DNA of 55,641 nucleotides. Origin: DATBDE01 sp036270095 (GTDB lineage: Bacteria; Actinomycetota; Thermoleophilia; Solirubrobacterales; Solirubrobacteraceae). The notes under the pieces are model-generated. The model was not told where the DNA came from. It did not search any database and saw only the letters and a list, made by a program, of their open reading frames with translations. The stretch spans positions 1 through 55,641 of the forward strand of contig DATBDE010000050.1 in NCBI GenBank assembly GCA_036270095.1, written 5' to 3'. Position numbers and translations under genes: made by a program. Shown in pieces: positions 6,473-14,394 of this stretch. Numbering within the stretch: position 1 is the first letter of the stretch; each line of letters begins with the position of its first letter.

Positions 6473-8226
6473 CGGAGAAGAAGCCGCCCCTGGACGTGCT
6501 CGTGCAGCTCGCCCGGCTGCTGCGGCCTTGGCGCCTGCAGGTCGGGCTCACGTTGGCGGCGATCGTCGTGGCGACCGCCGCTGCCCTGGTGCCGCCGCTG
6601 GTCGCCGCCGATGCCATCGACGACGGCATCGTCAAGGGCGACCTGGCCGCCGTGGACGAGGCGGTTCTCGTGCTCGGCATCGCCGTTGTTGTCTACGCCC
6701 TGACCAGCGCGGTGCAGACCTACGCGACGGCGTGGATCTCCCAGCGCGCGCTCGCAAGCCTGCGCACCGAGGTCTTCGACCACCTCACGGTGCTGTCGCC
6801 CAGCTTCTACGACCGCGCCAGCACCGGCGCGCTGATCTCGCGCCTGACCAACGACGTCGAGCAGCTCGAGAACCTGGTGGCGGTGGGGCTGAGCGCCATG
6901 TCGGCGAGCGTGCTCGCGCTGATCGGGACGCTCGTGGCCATGTTCGTGCTCGACTGGCAGCTCGCCCTCGTCTCGCTGTGGATCTTCCCCGTGGCGGTCG
7001 GGATGACCGCGGTCTGGAACCGGGTGGCGCGGTCGCGCTTCCGGCGCACGCGCGACACGATCTCCGACGTCGCCGCCTACGTGCAGGAGACGCTTTCCGC
7101 CATCAAGCTCGTGCGCTCGTTCCGCCAGGAGGCGCGCCACAGCGCGCGCTTCGCGGAGCTCAACGAGGTCGACCGGGCAGCGCAGCTGCGGACCAACGCC
7201 GTCTCGTTCGCGTTCACCGGCGCCATGGCGCTGCTGCCCGCCCTCGGCGTGACCGTGGTGCTCCTCGTCGGCGGCGTCCAGGTCAGCGACGGCACGAAGG
7301 AGATCGGCGTGCTCGTGGGGTTCATCGCCTACTTCCAGCGGCTGTTCGCGCCGCTCAATCAGCTGACCAACCTGGCCTCGCTCTACACCAGCGGCGGCGC
7401 GGCGCTGGACAAGATCAACACGGTCCTGGACGAGGAGCCCAGCGTGCGCGACGCCCCGGACGCGCAGCCGCTCGCGTCCGGTCCCGGCGAGGTGCGGTTC
7501 GAGCACGTGAGCTTCGGCTACGACGCCGATCGCGAGGTCCTCCACGACATCGACCTGGTCCTCCCGGCCGGGCGCGCAACGGCCATCGTCGGGCACAACG
7601 GCGCCGGCAAGTCGACGCTGGTCAACCTGCTCGCCCGCTTCTACGATCCCGACCGCGGGCGGGTGCTGGTGGACGGGCAGGACGTCCGCATGGTCACGCA
7701 GGCCACCCTCCGGCGGGCGATCGGCTACAGCCTGCAGGACACGAACATGCTCACCGGCACCGTGCGCGACAACCTGCGGCTGGCCAAGGCCGACGCCACC
7801 GACGCCGAGCTCGAGCGAACGCTGCAGGAGCTCGGCGGGCTGGAGATCGTGCGGCGGCTCCCCGACGGCCTCGACACCAGCCTCGGCTCGTCCGGCGCCA
7901 CGCTCTCGCCCGGCCAGCTCCAGGTCATCGCGCTGGCCCGCACCGTGCTCTCGGGCGCCTCCATCTTCATCCTCGACGAGTTCACCTCGGGCGTCGACGT
8001 CCTCACCGAGGCGCGGCTGCTGGACGGGCTCGAGCGGCTGCTCGAGGGGCGCACGCGGATCGTCATCGCGCACCGCCTGCACATGGTGGAGCGCGCCGAC
8101 CACGTCGTCGTCGTCGACGACGGGCGGGTGGTCGAGCAGGGCACGCACGCGAGCCTGCTCGCGACCGACGGGGCCTACGCGAGCCTGTGGGGGGAGACGC
8201 GCCGACTCCGGCCCAAGGCCGCCTGA
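6469..8226 (+). CDS. ABC exporter half-subunit with intact catalytic residues
   Basis: A 585-residue half-transporter that overlaps the previous gene as GTGA, so the two are translationally coupled. The membrane domain occupies about residues 15-320. The nucleotide-binding domain has Walker A (GHNGAGKST), a slightly altered signature LSPGQ, Walker B with catalytic glutamate (ILDEFTSG) and the H-loop histidine (IAHRL). In heterodimeric exporters the weak site pairs the first subunit's Walker motifs with the second subunit's signature, exactly where the deviations fall here. Substrates of such pairs range from drugs to peptides. It ends 69 bp before lanA. Confidence 0.88.
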   Translation: MTEKKPPLDVLVQLARLLRPWRLQVGLTLAAIVVATAAALVPPLVAADAIDDGIVKGDLAAVDEAVLVLGIAVVVYALTSAVQTYATAWISQRALASLRTEVFDHLTVLSPSFYDRASTGALISRLTNDVEQLENLVAVGLSAMSASVLALIGTLVAMFVLDWQLALVSLWIFPVAVGMTAVWNRVARSRFRRTRDTISDVAAYVQETLSAIKLVRSFRQEARHSARFAELNEVDRAAQLRTNAVSFAFTGAMALLPALGVTVVLLVGGVQVSDGTKEIGVLVGFIAYFQRLFAPLNQLTNLASLYTSGGAALDKINTVLDEEPSVRDAPDAQPLASGPGEVRFEHVSFGYDADREVLHDIDLVLPAGRATAIVGHNGAGKSTLVNLLARFYDPDRGRVLVDGQDVRMVTQATLRRAIGYSLQDTNMLTGTVRDNLRLAKADATDAELERTLQELGGLEIVRRLPDGLDTSLGSSGATLSPGQLQVIALARTVLSGASIFILDEFTSGVDVLTEARLLDGLERLLEGRTRIVIAHRLHMVERADHVVVVDDGRVVEQGTHASLLATDGAYASLWGETRRLRPKAA

Positions 8227-8230
8227 GTGC

Positions 8231-8260
8231 TTGCGTGCCGTCGCAATCGCTGGCTAGGCT
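8231..8260 (+). promoter_or_regulatory. Promoter of the lanthipeptide precursor gene
   Basis: TTGCGT (8231-8236), an 18-bp spacer and TAGGCT (8255-8260). Transcription would start near 8267, leaving a leader of about 29 nt that carries the ribosome site GGAAGGAAG (8283-8291) four nt before the GTG. The precursor can therefore be made separately from the exporter operon, and it has a conventional leader, unlike many of its neighbours. Confidence 0.6.
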
Positions 8261-8295
8261 GACCGCCCGATCGTCCCCAACGGGAAGGAAGTTCT

Positions 8296-8457
8296 GTGAG
8301 CACCTCCACCTCGCCCCGTCCCGCCCCCGACTTCGACCTCGACGTCCGGCTCGCGCCGCTCGCCCGCGCGGTTGGCCGCGAGGAGGGGCAGCGCGCGACC
8401 GAGATCACCTGCGTAAAGAGCGCCTGCACCACCACGGAGTTCACCTGCAAGTGCTAG
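8296..8457 (+). CDS. lanA: Class I lanthipeptide precursor peptide
   Basis: A 53-codon gene with GTG start, strong ribosome site GGAAGGAAG four nt upstream and stop TAG 8455-8457. The leader holds FDLD at residues 13-16, matching the FNLD/FxLD box that LanB enzymes bind in nisin-type and actinobacterial FxLD precursors. The C-terminal 17 residues, ITCVKSACTTTEFTCKC, carry four cysteines (39, 44, 51, 53) and six Ser/Thr, the signature of a ring-forming core. Cleavage after Arg33, as in nisin, would give a 20-residue core in which Thr35-Cys39, Thr47-Cys51 and Thr50-Cys53 have nisin-like spacings. It faces lanC and lanB, only 7 bp from the lanC stop. The identity is inferred from the motif, the cysteines and the context. 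Confidence 0.88.
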   Translation: MSTSTSPRPAPDFDLDVRLAPLARAVGREEGQRATEITCVKSACTTTEFTCKC

Positions 8458-8468
8458 CGCGCCGCTAG
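8454..8468. terminator. Symmetric hairpin holding both stop codons of lanA and lanC
   Basis: CTAGCG (8454-8459), loop CGC, CGCTAG (8463-8468). The left arm contains the TAG of lanA and the right arm contains the TAG of lanC read from the other strand. There is no U-tract, so it would be a weak terminator at most, but it is the only structure separating two converging transcripts. Confidence 0.4.
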
Positions 8469-9643
8469 GCGAGCAGCAGGGCGCGGTCCCACGCCGGCTC
8501 GACCGGCGTGGCGGCCGCGAGGAGGACGAGCGCCACGCCCGCGGCCCCGGTCAGGAGGCCGGGGTCGTCGTCGACCTCGCCGGTGCGGTCGACGAGCTCG
8601 AGGCAGAGCCGGCGCGACGCCGCGGCGATCTCCGCGTCGCCGCTGTCGGCGGCCATGCGTAGGCCCACGTGGGCGAGCCCGGCCGTGCCGTGGCACAGGA
8701 TCGGCTCGTCCAGCGGCGCCGCATGCTCCTGGCGGCGCAGGCCGGCCCGCAGCGCCGCCGCGCCACCCTCGGGCCGGCCGGCCAGGGCCAGCGCGCGGCC
8801 CACGCCCGCGTTCCCGTAGCACCAGCCCGGCCGCACGTCGACGAAGGGCACGGGCGGGTCGGACGTGGCGGCGACCGCCGCCGGCCACAGCGGTCCCCAC
8901 GGGCCGTCGTGGGCCTGCGCCGCCAGCCATGCGCCAACGCGCGCGGTCGCCTCGGCCTGGCCCTCCACCTCGATCCCGGCGCGCGCGGCCAGCGCCCACA
9001 GCGCCAGCGGCCCGGCCACGCCGTGGGCGACGCCGCAGTTGACGTTGCCGTCGGGGAACTCGGGGCGCATGTCCTCGTGCAGCGCGTCGTGGGGCGTCCA
9101 CCAGCCCGGGCGGCCGTCGGCGTCGGCGCTGAGGGCGACGAGCGTGGCCAGCACCTGCTCGAGCGCGGCGCGCGCGTCGGGGCGTCCGAGCAGGTAGGCC
9201 CCGACGCCGGTAAGGCCGGAGATGAGGTCCCACGCGTGCGCGGGCAGGCCGGCGGCTCCGGCCAGCCGCGCGCACGTGGCCTCCGCGCCCCTCACGATCA
9301 CGGCGTCGACCCCGGCCAGCAGGCGCTCGTAGCGCGGGCGCCCCGCGGCCAGGGACGCGGCGGCGAAGCCCACGCCGGCGGCGCCCTGGAATAGGCCCAG
9401 CCCCGCCGCGCCCTGCTCGAGCACCTGGGCGGAAGCGGCGAGCTGGGCGTGGCCGGCCGCGTCCCAGCCCTGGCCCGGGAACGCCTGGTCGAGCTGCGCG
9501 CACAGGAGCGCGGCGCTGCCGCTGCGGTCGGCGATGCCGGGGCCGTCGGCGCCCTGCGCGCCGGCCAAGCGGCTCCCGAGCCGCTGCGCGGCGTCGGTCG
9601 CGCGCTGGGCGTCGGCACCCTCGAGGACCGGGCGCCAGCTCAC
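8465..9643 (-). CDS. lanC: Lanthipeptide cyclase LanC
   Basis: A 392-residue zinc enzyme that adds cysteine thiols to dehydrated Ser/Thr to close lanthionine rings. The alpha/alpha barrel repeats are visible as glycine motifs. The zinc ligands are all present: Cys275 in GWCYGNAG, and Cys317-His318 in CHGTAG. His207 in GVAHG corresponds to the catalytic histidine of NisC. The GTG at 9643 overlaps the lanB stop as GTGA, so LanC is translated right after LanB. Length and motifs are those of a free-standing class I cyclase rather than the C-terminal part of a LanM. Nothing suggests inactivation. Confidence 0.95.
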   Translation of the reverse strand: MSWRPVLEGADAQRATDAAQRLGSRLAGAQGADGPGIADRSGSAALLCAQLDQAFPGQGWDAAGHAQLAASAQVLEQGAAGLGLFQGAAGVGFAAASLAAGRPRYERLLAGVDAVIVRGAEATCARLAGAAGLPAHAWDLISGLTGVGAYLLGRPDARAALEQVLATLVALSADADGRPGWWTPHDALHEDMRPEFPDGNVNCGVAHGVAGPLALWALAARAGIEVEGQAEATARVGAWLAAQAHDGPWGPLWPAAVAATSDPPVPFVDVRPGWCYGNAGVGRALALAGRPEGGAAALRAGLRRQEHAAPLDEPILCHGTAGLAHVGLRMAADSGDAEIAAASRRLCLELVDRTGEVDDDPGLLTGAAGVALVLLAAATPVEPAWDRALLLA

Positions 9644-12630
9644 GCGACCGGCGCCTTCGCGAGGCTGTCGCGCACGCGGTAGAGCAGCCCGAGCACCCGC
9701 CGCTCGGCCGCGCGGTCGGTGCCGAGCAGCCGGTTGCAGTGCATGTGCACGAGGCTGGCCGCGACCTCGGCCGGGGCCGGCCAGGCGACGGCGGAGAGGA
9801 CCTCCGCGGCGGCCGCGGTCTCGGCGTCGCGGCGCGCGAGCACGTCGGCCGGGCCCTCCGGCGCGGGGCCGCCGACGAGCGTGCGCAGCGCGGTCTTGTG
9901 CTCGCGCCAGGCCTCGCCGGCGTCGGCGCGCGAGGGCACCCAGCGCCGGCACCACTCCAGGCGCGCGGCCGCGTCGAGCCCGAGGCCGGCGAGCAGGCGG
10001 TCGGCGGCGAGCACGGCGACGTGCTCGCGGGGCGCGGGCAGCGCGCCGGCCAGGTCGAGCGCGACCAGGTCGGCCGCGGCCCGGCTGTCGGCGCCGAAGA
10101 CCGCCTCGGCGGCCGCGATCCCCACCTCGCCGCCGTAGCGCGCGACCTCGCGCACGTAGCTGTCGTAGGCGACCGAGGCGAGGTCGCCCGCGGCCACCAG
10201 CGCCGCCGCCCACGCCGACAGGCGCGGCTCGAGGTCGGCGGGGCCGCGAAAGCGCACGCGCAGATGCGGGTCGGGATCGGCGAAGCGGAGGAAGAACCAG
10301 TCCTTGGCCAGGCCGTCCTCCAGCGCCTGGCCCGCGAACGCGCGCACCGGGCCGGCGAGCAGCTCGTCGGTCACGCCCGCGGCGGCGTAGAGCTTGGCGT
10401 AGAGCCAGTCGGTGCCCGGCGGGCGCAGGCGCACGGCGCGCGCCGCCGGCGCGGCGCTGGCGGCCGGCCGCTCGGGCGGCGGCTCGGGCAGCGCGGCGCG
10501 GAGGGCGAGCGGCACGCTGAGCTCGCACAGGTACCTCCCGCCGGGCCCGGGCAGCCAGGCGTCGTCGACGCCGGGCAGCGCCTCCTGGAGCACGGGCTCG
10601 TAGCCGTCGGGCGCGGCCGCCAAGCGGCGCACCACCTCCACGTGGGTGGGCGCGTCGAGGTCGACGAGCAGGCGGTGGTCGCCCTGGCTGACGTAGGCGT
10701 GGCGCGGCACCGCCCAGCGCTCGCGCCAGGCCCGCAGGGCCTCGGCGAACGTGTCGGCCGCGCTCGCGTCCACCTCGCCGGGCCCGAACGGTCGCCACGT
10801 GGCCGGCTGCAGGACGATGCGCCCGACCGCAACGCGCGGCAGGCGCGGGAAGCCCTGCGCCGGCCCCCAGGCAAACGCGGTCAGCAGCGGCCGGCCGGCG
10901 TCGCGCAGGTAGGCCAGGAACGTCGCCGCGGCGGGCGCGAGGCTGGGGTTGAGCATGTGCCCGGCGGCGACGTCGACGTACGCGCCCGCGCGCGGCCAGC
11001 GCACGGAAAAGCGCTCGTGGCTGACCCCGACCACGAGCTCCTCCACCGGGATCACGCGCGCACGGTCGACACCCGGGGTGGCGTCGAGGGCGATCTCGTG
11101 GCCGCGCGTGGCCGGACGGATGGCCATGTTCCCGAGCCAGTCGCGGTCGGGCGCGTAGACGAGCTCGGCCGCCAGCGCGCCGGGCGTCTGGGCCTCCTGG
11201 CGCTCGGCCGCCGCCCGCAGCGCCTGCTCGCCCTTCGCGCCGAACAGGTAGGCGAAGCGGCCGAGGATGCGGCCGGCCGCGTAGGAGCCGATCCCGGACG
11301 AGACGACGAGCGTGAAAGCGCCGTCGTCCAACGCAGCGCGTGAGGGCGCGGCCACGGTGCAGGCCAGCTCGACGGTGGGGAAGGTCTCCTGCGCCGCGCC
11401 GCCCGTGCCCAGGTCCTCGAGCGCGGGGGCGTCGAGCTCGACGGCGGTCGCGCCCTCCTGCAGCGCCGTGGCGGCCAGCGTGAGCAGCCGGCGCGCTCGG
11501 CGTCCCTGCGCCTCCGGCGGGCGCCGGTCGGGCTCGAGGTCGAGCGGGCCGAGCCCGAGCTGGGGATCGAGCAGCTCGGGCAGCGGCACCTCGGCCTGCG
11601 GCCCGTAGCGCTCGAGGAAGCGGTCCCGGTAGGCGTTCAGCGAGCGCAGGCCCTCGGGCAGAGACGAGACCCGCAGCAGCAGCTCGGCCGCCCGCGCCGC
11701 CTCGCGGCCCACCGCGGCGGCGACGGAATCGCCCTGCAGCGGCCGGGCGAGGTCCACGTGCACGGTGGCGCGGTCATGGCCCTCGACCAGGTCGCGCGCG
11801 AGGCCGGCGACGGCGTCGGCGCCCGCGTCCGCGTCCAGGCCCTCCCAGCGCGCGCACGCGGCCACGGCGGTGGCCAGCCGCTCGCGCTCGGGAGCGGCGG
11901 CGGGGATCGTCGCCAGCCGCGCGAGCACGTGCTCGGCCGGCTCGCCGCGGGTCAGCGGTGGGGGCAGGTCGGTGAGCAGCAGCCCCTCGCGCACGAGCCC
12001 GTGCACCAGGCCCTCGGCTCGCTCCAGCGCGACGCCGTGCTCGCGCGCCAGCGTCGCCGCGACGTCGCCGAACGGCACCGGCTCCGCCCGCGCGAGGGCC
12101 AGGGCGCGCAGCACCGGCGCGCTGGCGCGGACCGACACCTGCACCGCCTCGCCCTCGCCCGCGAAGCGCTCGGGCAGGACGGCGCGGCCCGCCCGCACCG
12201 CGACCATCGGGTGCGCCCGCACCGCGAGTGCGCGGGCGACCTCGATGCGGCCCTCGAGCGCGTCCACGAAGGCCATGAGCAGGCCCATGTCGAGCCGCGC
12301 TCGGACCACGTCCTCGTCGGCCAGCGCGAGGTCGGTGCGCTCGCCCCAGCGCGCCAGCGAGACCCCGGCGTTCAGGCCGTAGGGCGTGGGCCGAGTCGAC
12401 ATGCGCAGCAGGTAGCGCAGCGTCGCCAGGCGGGCGCGAGTGCCCGTGTCGCCGGCGCCGGCCAGGTCGCGCGCCAGCGACGGCGAGGCCACGGCCAGCG
12501 CCCGCCGCACCCGCGGGTCGTCGATCGGCGGCGCGCCGTCGGCGAGCTCGCGCCACCGCTGCACCGGCAGCAGCGGCGTGCGCACCAGGACCCAGTCCAG
12601 AGGCTCGTACCAGGGCTCCGCGGCGGCCAT
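9640..12630 (-). CDS. lanB: Lanthipeptide dehydratase LanB (full length)
   Basis: A 996-residue class I dehydratase that uses glutamyl-tRNA to glutamylate Ser/Thr of the precursor and then eliminates glutamate to leave Dha/Dhb. The N-terminal glutamylation domain fills about residues 20-690. The SpaB-C elimination domain starts near residue 735 and shows the hallmark WFFLRFADPDPHLRVRF. Both halves are in one chain, as in lantibiotic rather than thiopeptide pathways. It is followed by lanC with a GTGA overlap. On the minus strand TAGAGT (12645-12640) lies 9 nt before the ATG, so it may have its own leaderless start, or it may be read on from the QueA-like gene 27 bp upstream. Confidence 0.95.
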   Translation of the reverse strand: MAAAEPWYEPLDWVLVRTPLLPVQRWRELADGAPPIDDPRVRRALAVASPSLARDLAGAGDTGTRARLATLRYLLRMSTRPTPYGLNAGVSLARWGERTDLALADEDVVRARLDMGLLMAFVDALEGRIEVARALAVRAHPMVAVRAGRAVLPERFAGEGEAVQVSVRASAPVLRALALARAEPVPFGDVAATLAREHGVALERAEGLVHGLVREGLLLTDLPPPLTRGEPAEHVLARLATIPAAAPERERLATAVAACARWEGLDADAGADAVAGLARDLVEGHDRATVHVDLARPLQGDSVAAAVGREAARAAELLLRVSSLPEGLRSLNAYRDRFLERYGPQAEVPLPELLDPQLGLGPLDLEPDRRPPEAQGRRARRLLTLAATALQEGATAVELDAPALEDLGTGGAAQETFPTVELACTVAAPSRAALDDGAFTLVVSSGIGSYAAGRILGRFAYLFGAKGEQALRAAAERQEAQTPGALAAELVYAPDRDWLGNMAIRPATRGHEIALDATPGVDRARVIPVEELVVGVSHERFSVRWPRAGAYVDVAAGHMLNPSLAPAAATFLAYLRDAGRPLLTAFAWGPAQGFPRLPRVAVGRIVLQPATWRPFGPGEVDASAADTFAEALRAWRERWAVPRHAYVSQGDHRLLVDLDAPTHVEVVRRLAAAPDGYEPVLQEALPGVDDAWLPGPGGRYLCELSVPLALRAALPEPPPERPAASAAPAARAVRLRPPGTDWLYAKLYAAAGVTDELLAGPVRAFAGQALEDGLAKDWFFLRFADPDPHLRVRFRGPADLEPRLSAWAAALVAAGDLASVAYDSYVREVARYGGEVGIAAAEAVFGADSRAAADLVALDLAGALPAPREHVAVLAADRLLAGLGLDAAARLEWCRRWVPSRADAGEAWREHKTALRTLVGGPAPEGPADVLARRDAETAAAAEVLSAVAWPAPAEVAASLVHMHCNRLLGTDRAAERRVLGLLYRVRDSLAKAPVA

Positions 12631-12657
12631 CGCCGCGGGACTCTAGGACGGCGCCTC

Positions 12658-13668
12658 TCAGGGCAGCACGAGGTGGCTGTCGCCGAACTCGTGCCAGAGG
12701 TAGCCGGCCGCGAGGGCCTCGCGGTACGAGCGCCGCAGCAGAACGTCGCCCGCCGCGGCCCGCAGCAGCTCGAGGTGGGAGGCCTGGGGCTCGTGCCACC
12801 CGGTGACAAGGCCGTCCACCACGCGTAGCGGGCGCTCGGGCGAGATGGTCAGCCGCGTCCAGCCGGCCCCGGCACGCACGGTGCCGTCCGGGGCGGCGAC
12901 GGTCTCCAGGGCACGCACCACCGTGGTGCCCACGGCGATCACCCGGCCACGCGCGGCGTTGACCACCCGCGCGGTCTCCTCGGGGACGCGGTAGCGCTCG
13001 GGGAAGGGCGGCTCGCTGCGCTCGGGCGAGGAGACGCCGGTGTGCAGCACGAGCGGCGCGACCGACACGCCGCCGGCGACCAGGCGGGTGATGAGCTCGG
13101 CGGTGAACGGCCGCCCGGCGCTCGGCATCTCGGCGCTGCCGTCGTGCAGCGCGTACACGGTCTGGTAATCGCGCAGGGGCCACGCCTCGGGCACGTAGCG
13201 GTAGCGGATCGGCCGGCCGTGCGCGTGCAGGTAGGCGACGACGTCGCGCCCGCCGAGGTCGAGCTCGGCGACCCAGAGCCGGCGGCCGGCCGCGTACTGG
13301 GCGAGGAGGGCGGCGCGACCGCCGGCCGGGAGGCGCAGGACGTCGCCGCCGCGGGCGCGCAGGTAGGGGTCGGGCCCGTCGCGCAGCTCGACCACCCAGT
13401 GCGGCGAGCCGTCGGGTGCGGGAGTCGAGAGGTGCAGCGCGAGGTCGCTGGCAGGCAGCGCCGCCGGCACCGTCGCCGACGTGTTGATCACGACCACGTC
13501 GCCGGGCGCGAGGAATCGCGGCAGGTCGCGGAAGGACGCGTGCGCGAGCGACCCGTCGCCGCGTCGGGCGACGAGCAGTCGCACCTCGTCGCGCGCGAGC
13601 CCGCGGGCCTCGGGCGGTGCGGTGGCCTCGAGCGCCGGCGGTAGGGCGAAGGCCGGCGCGCCCGCCAT
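12658..13668 (-). CDS. QueA-like S-adenosylmethionine:tRNA ribosyltransferase-isomerase
   Basis: A 336-residue protein of the QueA family, which transfers and isomerises the ribosyl part of AdoMet onto 7-aminomethyl-7-deazaguanine in tRNA (queuosine pathway). Recognisable parts are an N-terminal DLPRFLAPGDVVVINTSATVPA-type segment (residues about 45-68), GRPFTAELITRLVAGGV, and GRVIAVGTTVVRALE near residue 245. No tgt, queG or other queuosine gene is in the window. Such lone QueA-like proteins in actinobacteria may have another role. The ATG at 13668 overlaps the stop of the upstream SDR by one base (TGATG), so the two genes are co-translated. Confidence 0.8.
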   Translation of the reverse strand: MAGAPAFALPPALEATAPPEARGLARDEVRLLVARRGDGSLAHASFRDLPRFLAPGDVVVINTSATVPAALPASDLALHLSTPAPDGSPHWVVELRDGPDPYLRARGGDVLRLPAGGRAALLAQYAAGRRLWVAELDLGGRDVVAYLHAHGRPIRYRYVPEAWPLRDYQTVYALHDGSAEMPSAGRPFTAELITRLVAGGVSVAPLVLHTGVSSPERSEPPFPERYRVPEETARVVNAARGRVIAVGTTVVRALETVAAPDGTVRAGAGWTRLTISPERPLRVVDGLVTGWHEPQASHLELLRAAAGDVLLRRSYREALAAGYLWHEFGDSHLVLP

Positions 13669-14345
13669 CACGCCGAGACGGGATCGAGCTCGCGGGCCCG
13701 GTAGCGCCCGCTGGGCAGGTCGCCCTCGATCAGGGCGAGCAGGCCGGGCACGCTCACTTCGGGCGGCGAGCGGTCGGAGATGTCCTCGCCCGGGAACGCG
13801 TCCTGGTGCATCTGCGTGCGCATGTCGCCGGGATCGACCGCATAGACGCGCCAGTCCGGGTGCTCGGCGGCGAGGATCCGCGTCCATTGCTCCAGCGCGG
13901 CCTTGGACGAGCCGTACCCGCCCCAGCCGGCGTAGGGCTCCTCGGCCGCGTCGGAGGTGACGTTGACGATGACCGCGCGCGGGGCGAGCTTGGGCCGCAC
14001 CGCCTGCACGAGCGCGAGCGGCGCCACGGCGTTGATCTCGTAGACGCGGCGCAGCTCGTCGAGCGGGTAGTCGCGCAGCGCCGGCTGCGGGCTCGGGCCG
14101 AGCAGGCTGGCGTTGTTGACGAGCACGTCGACGCGGTCGCCCGCGGCGACGGAGAGCGCGCTGCGGTGCCAGGGGTCGGCGACGTCGCCCTCGAGCGCGA
14201 CGACGCCCTCCACACCGGCCCAGGCGCGCTCGAGCGCCGCGCCGCCGCGGGCGTCCACGACGAGGCCGAAGCCGCGATCGTGCAGGGCGCGGGAGAGGGC
14301 GAGGCCCAGCCCCCGTGATGCTCCAGTGACGATGGCGTTCGGCAT
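13668..14345 (-). CDS. Short-chain dehydrogenase/reductase
   Basis: A 225-residue classical SDR. It has the cofactor loop TGASRGLG (residues 7-14), an NNAS variant of NNAG near residue 80, and a YGSSK catalytic pair (YxxxK) preceded by VNVTSDAAEE, where the usual serine lies. The substrate is unknown. The ATG at 14345 is chosen because TAGCGT ends 7 nt before it on the minus strand. An upstream ATG at 14375 would only add a proline-rich tail. The gene is read into the QueA-like gene. Confidence 0.88.
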   Translation of the reverse strand: MPNAIVTGASRGLGLALSRALHDRGFGLVVDARGGAALERAWAGVEGVVALEGDVADPWHRSALSVAAGDRVDVLVNNASLLGPSPQPALRDYPLDELRRVYEINAVAPLALVQAVRPKLAPRAVIVNVTSDAAEEPYAGWGGYGSSKAALEQWTRILAAEHPDWRVYAVDPGDMRTQMHQDAFPGEDISDRSPPEVSVPGLLALIEGDLPSGRYRARELDPVSA

Positions 14346-14352
14346 GCCCGGC

Positions 14353-14358
14353 ACGCTA
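14353..14358 (-). promoter_or_regulatory. TAGCGT -10 hexamer, leaderless SDR start
   Basis: Minus-strand TAGCGT separated by 7 nt from the ATG at 14345. This spacing would place the transcript start at the start codon and decides between the two possible ATGs. Confidence 0.5.
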
Positions 14359-14394
14359 GGCGCGGGCGGGTCCAAGCGGTAGGGGTAATTGGTC

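Noticed and set aside
8465..10798. A 777-codon reading of lanC with a long N-terminal extension
   Set aside because: The extra 385 codons are lanB read in another frame. The GTG at 9643 with a GTGA overlap gives the normal LanC length.
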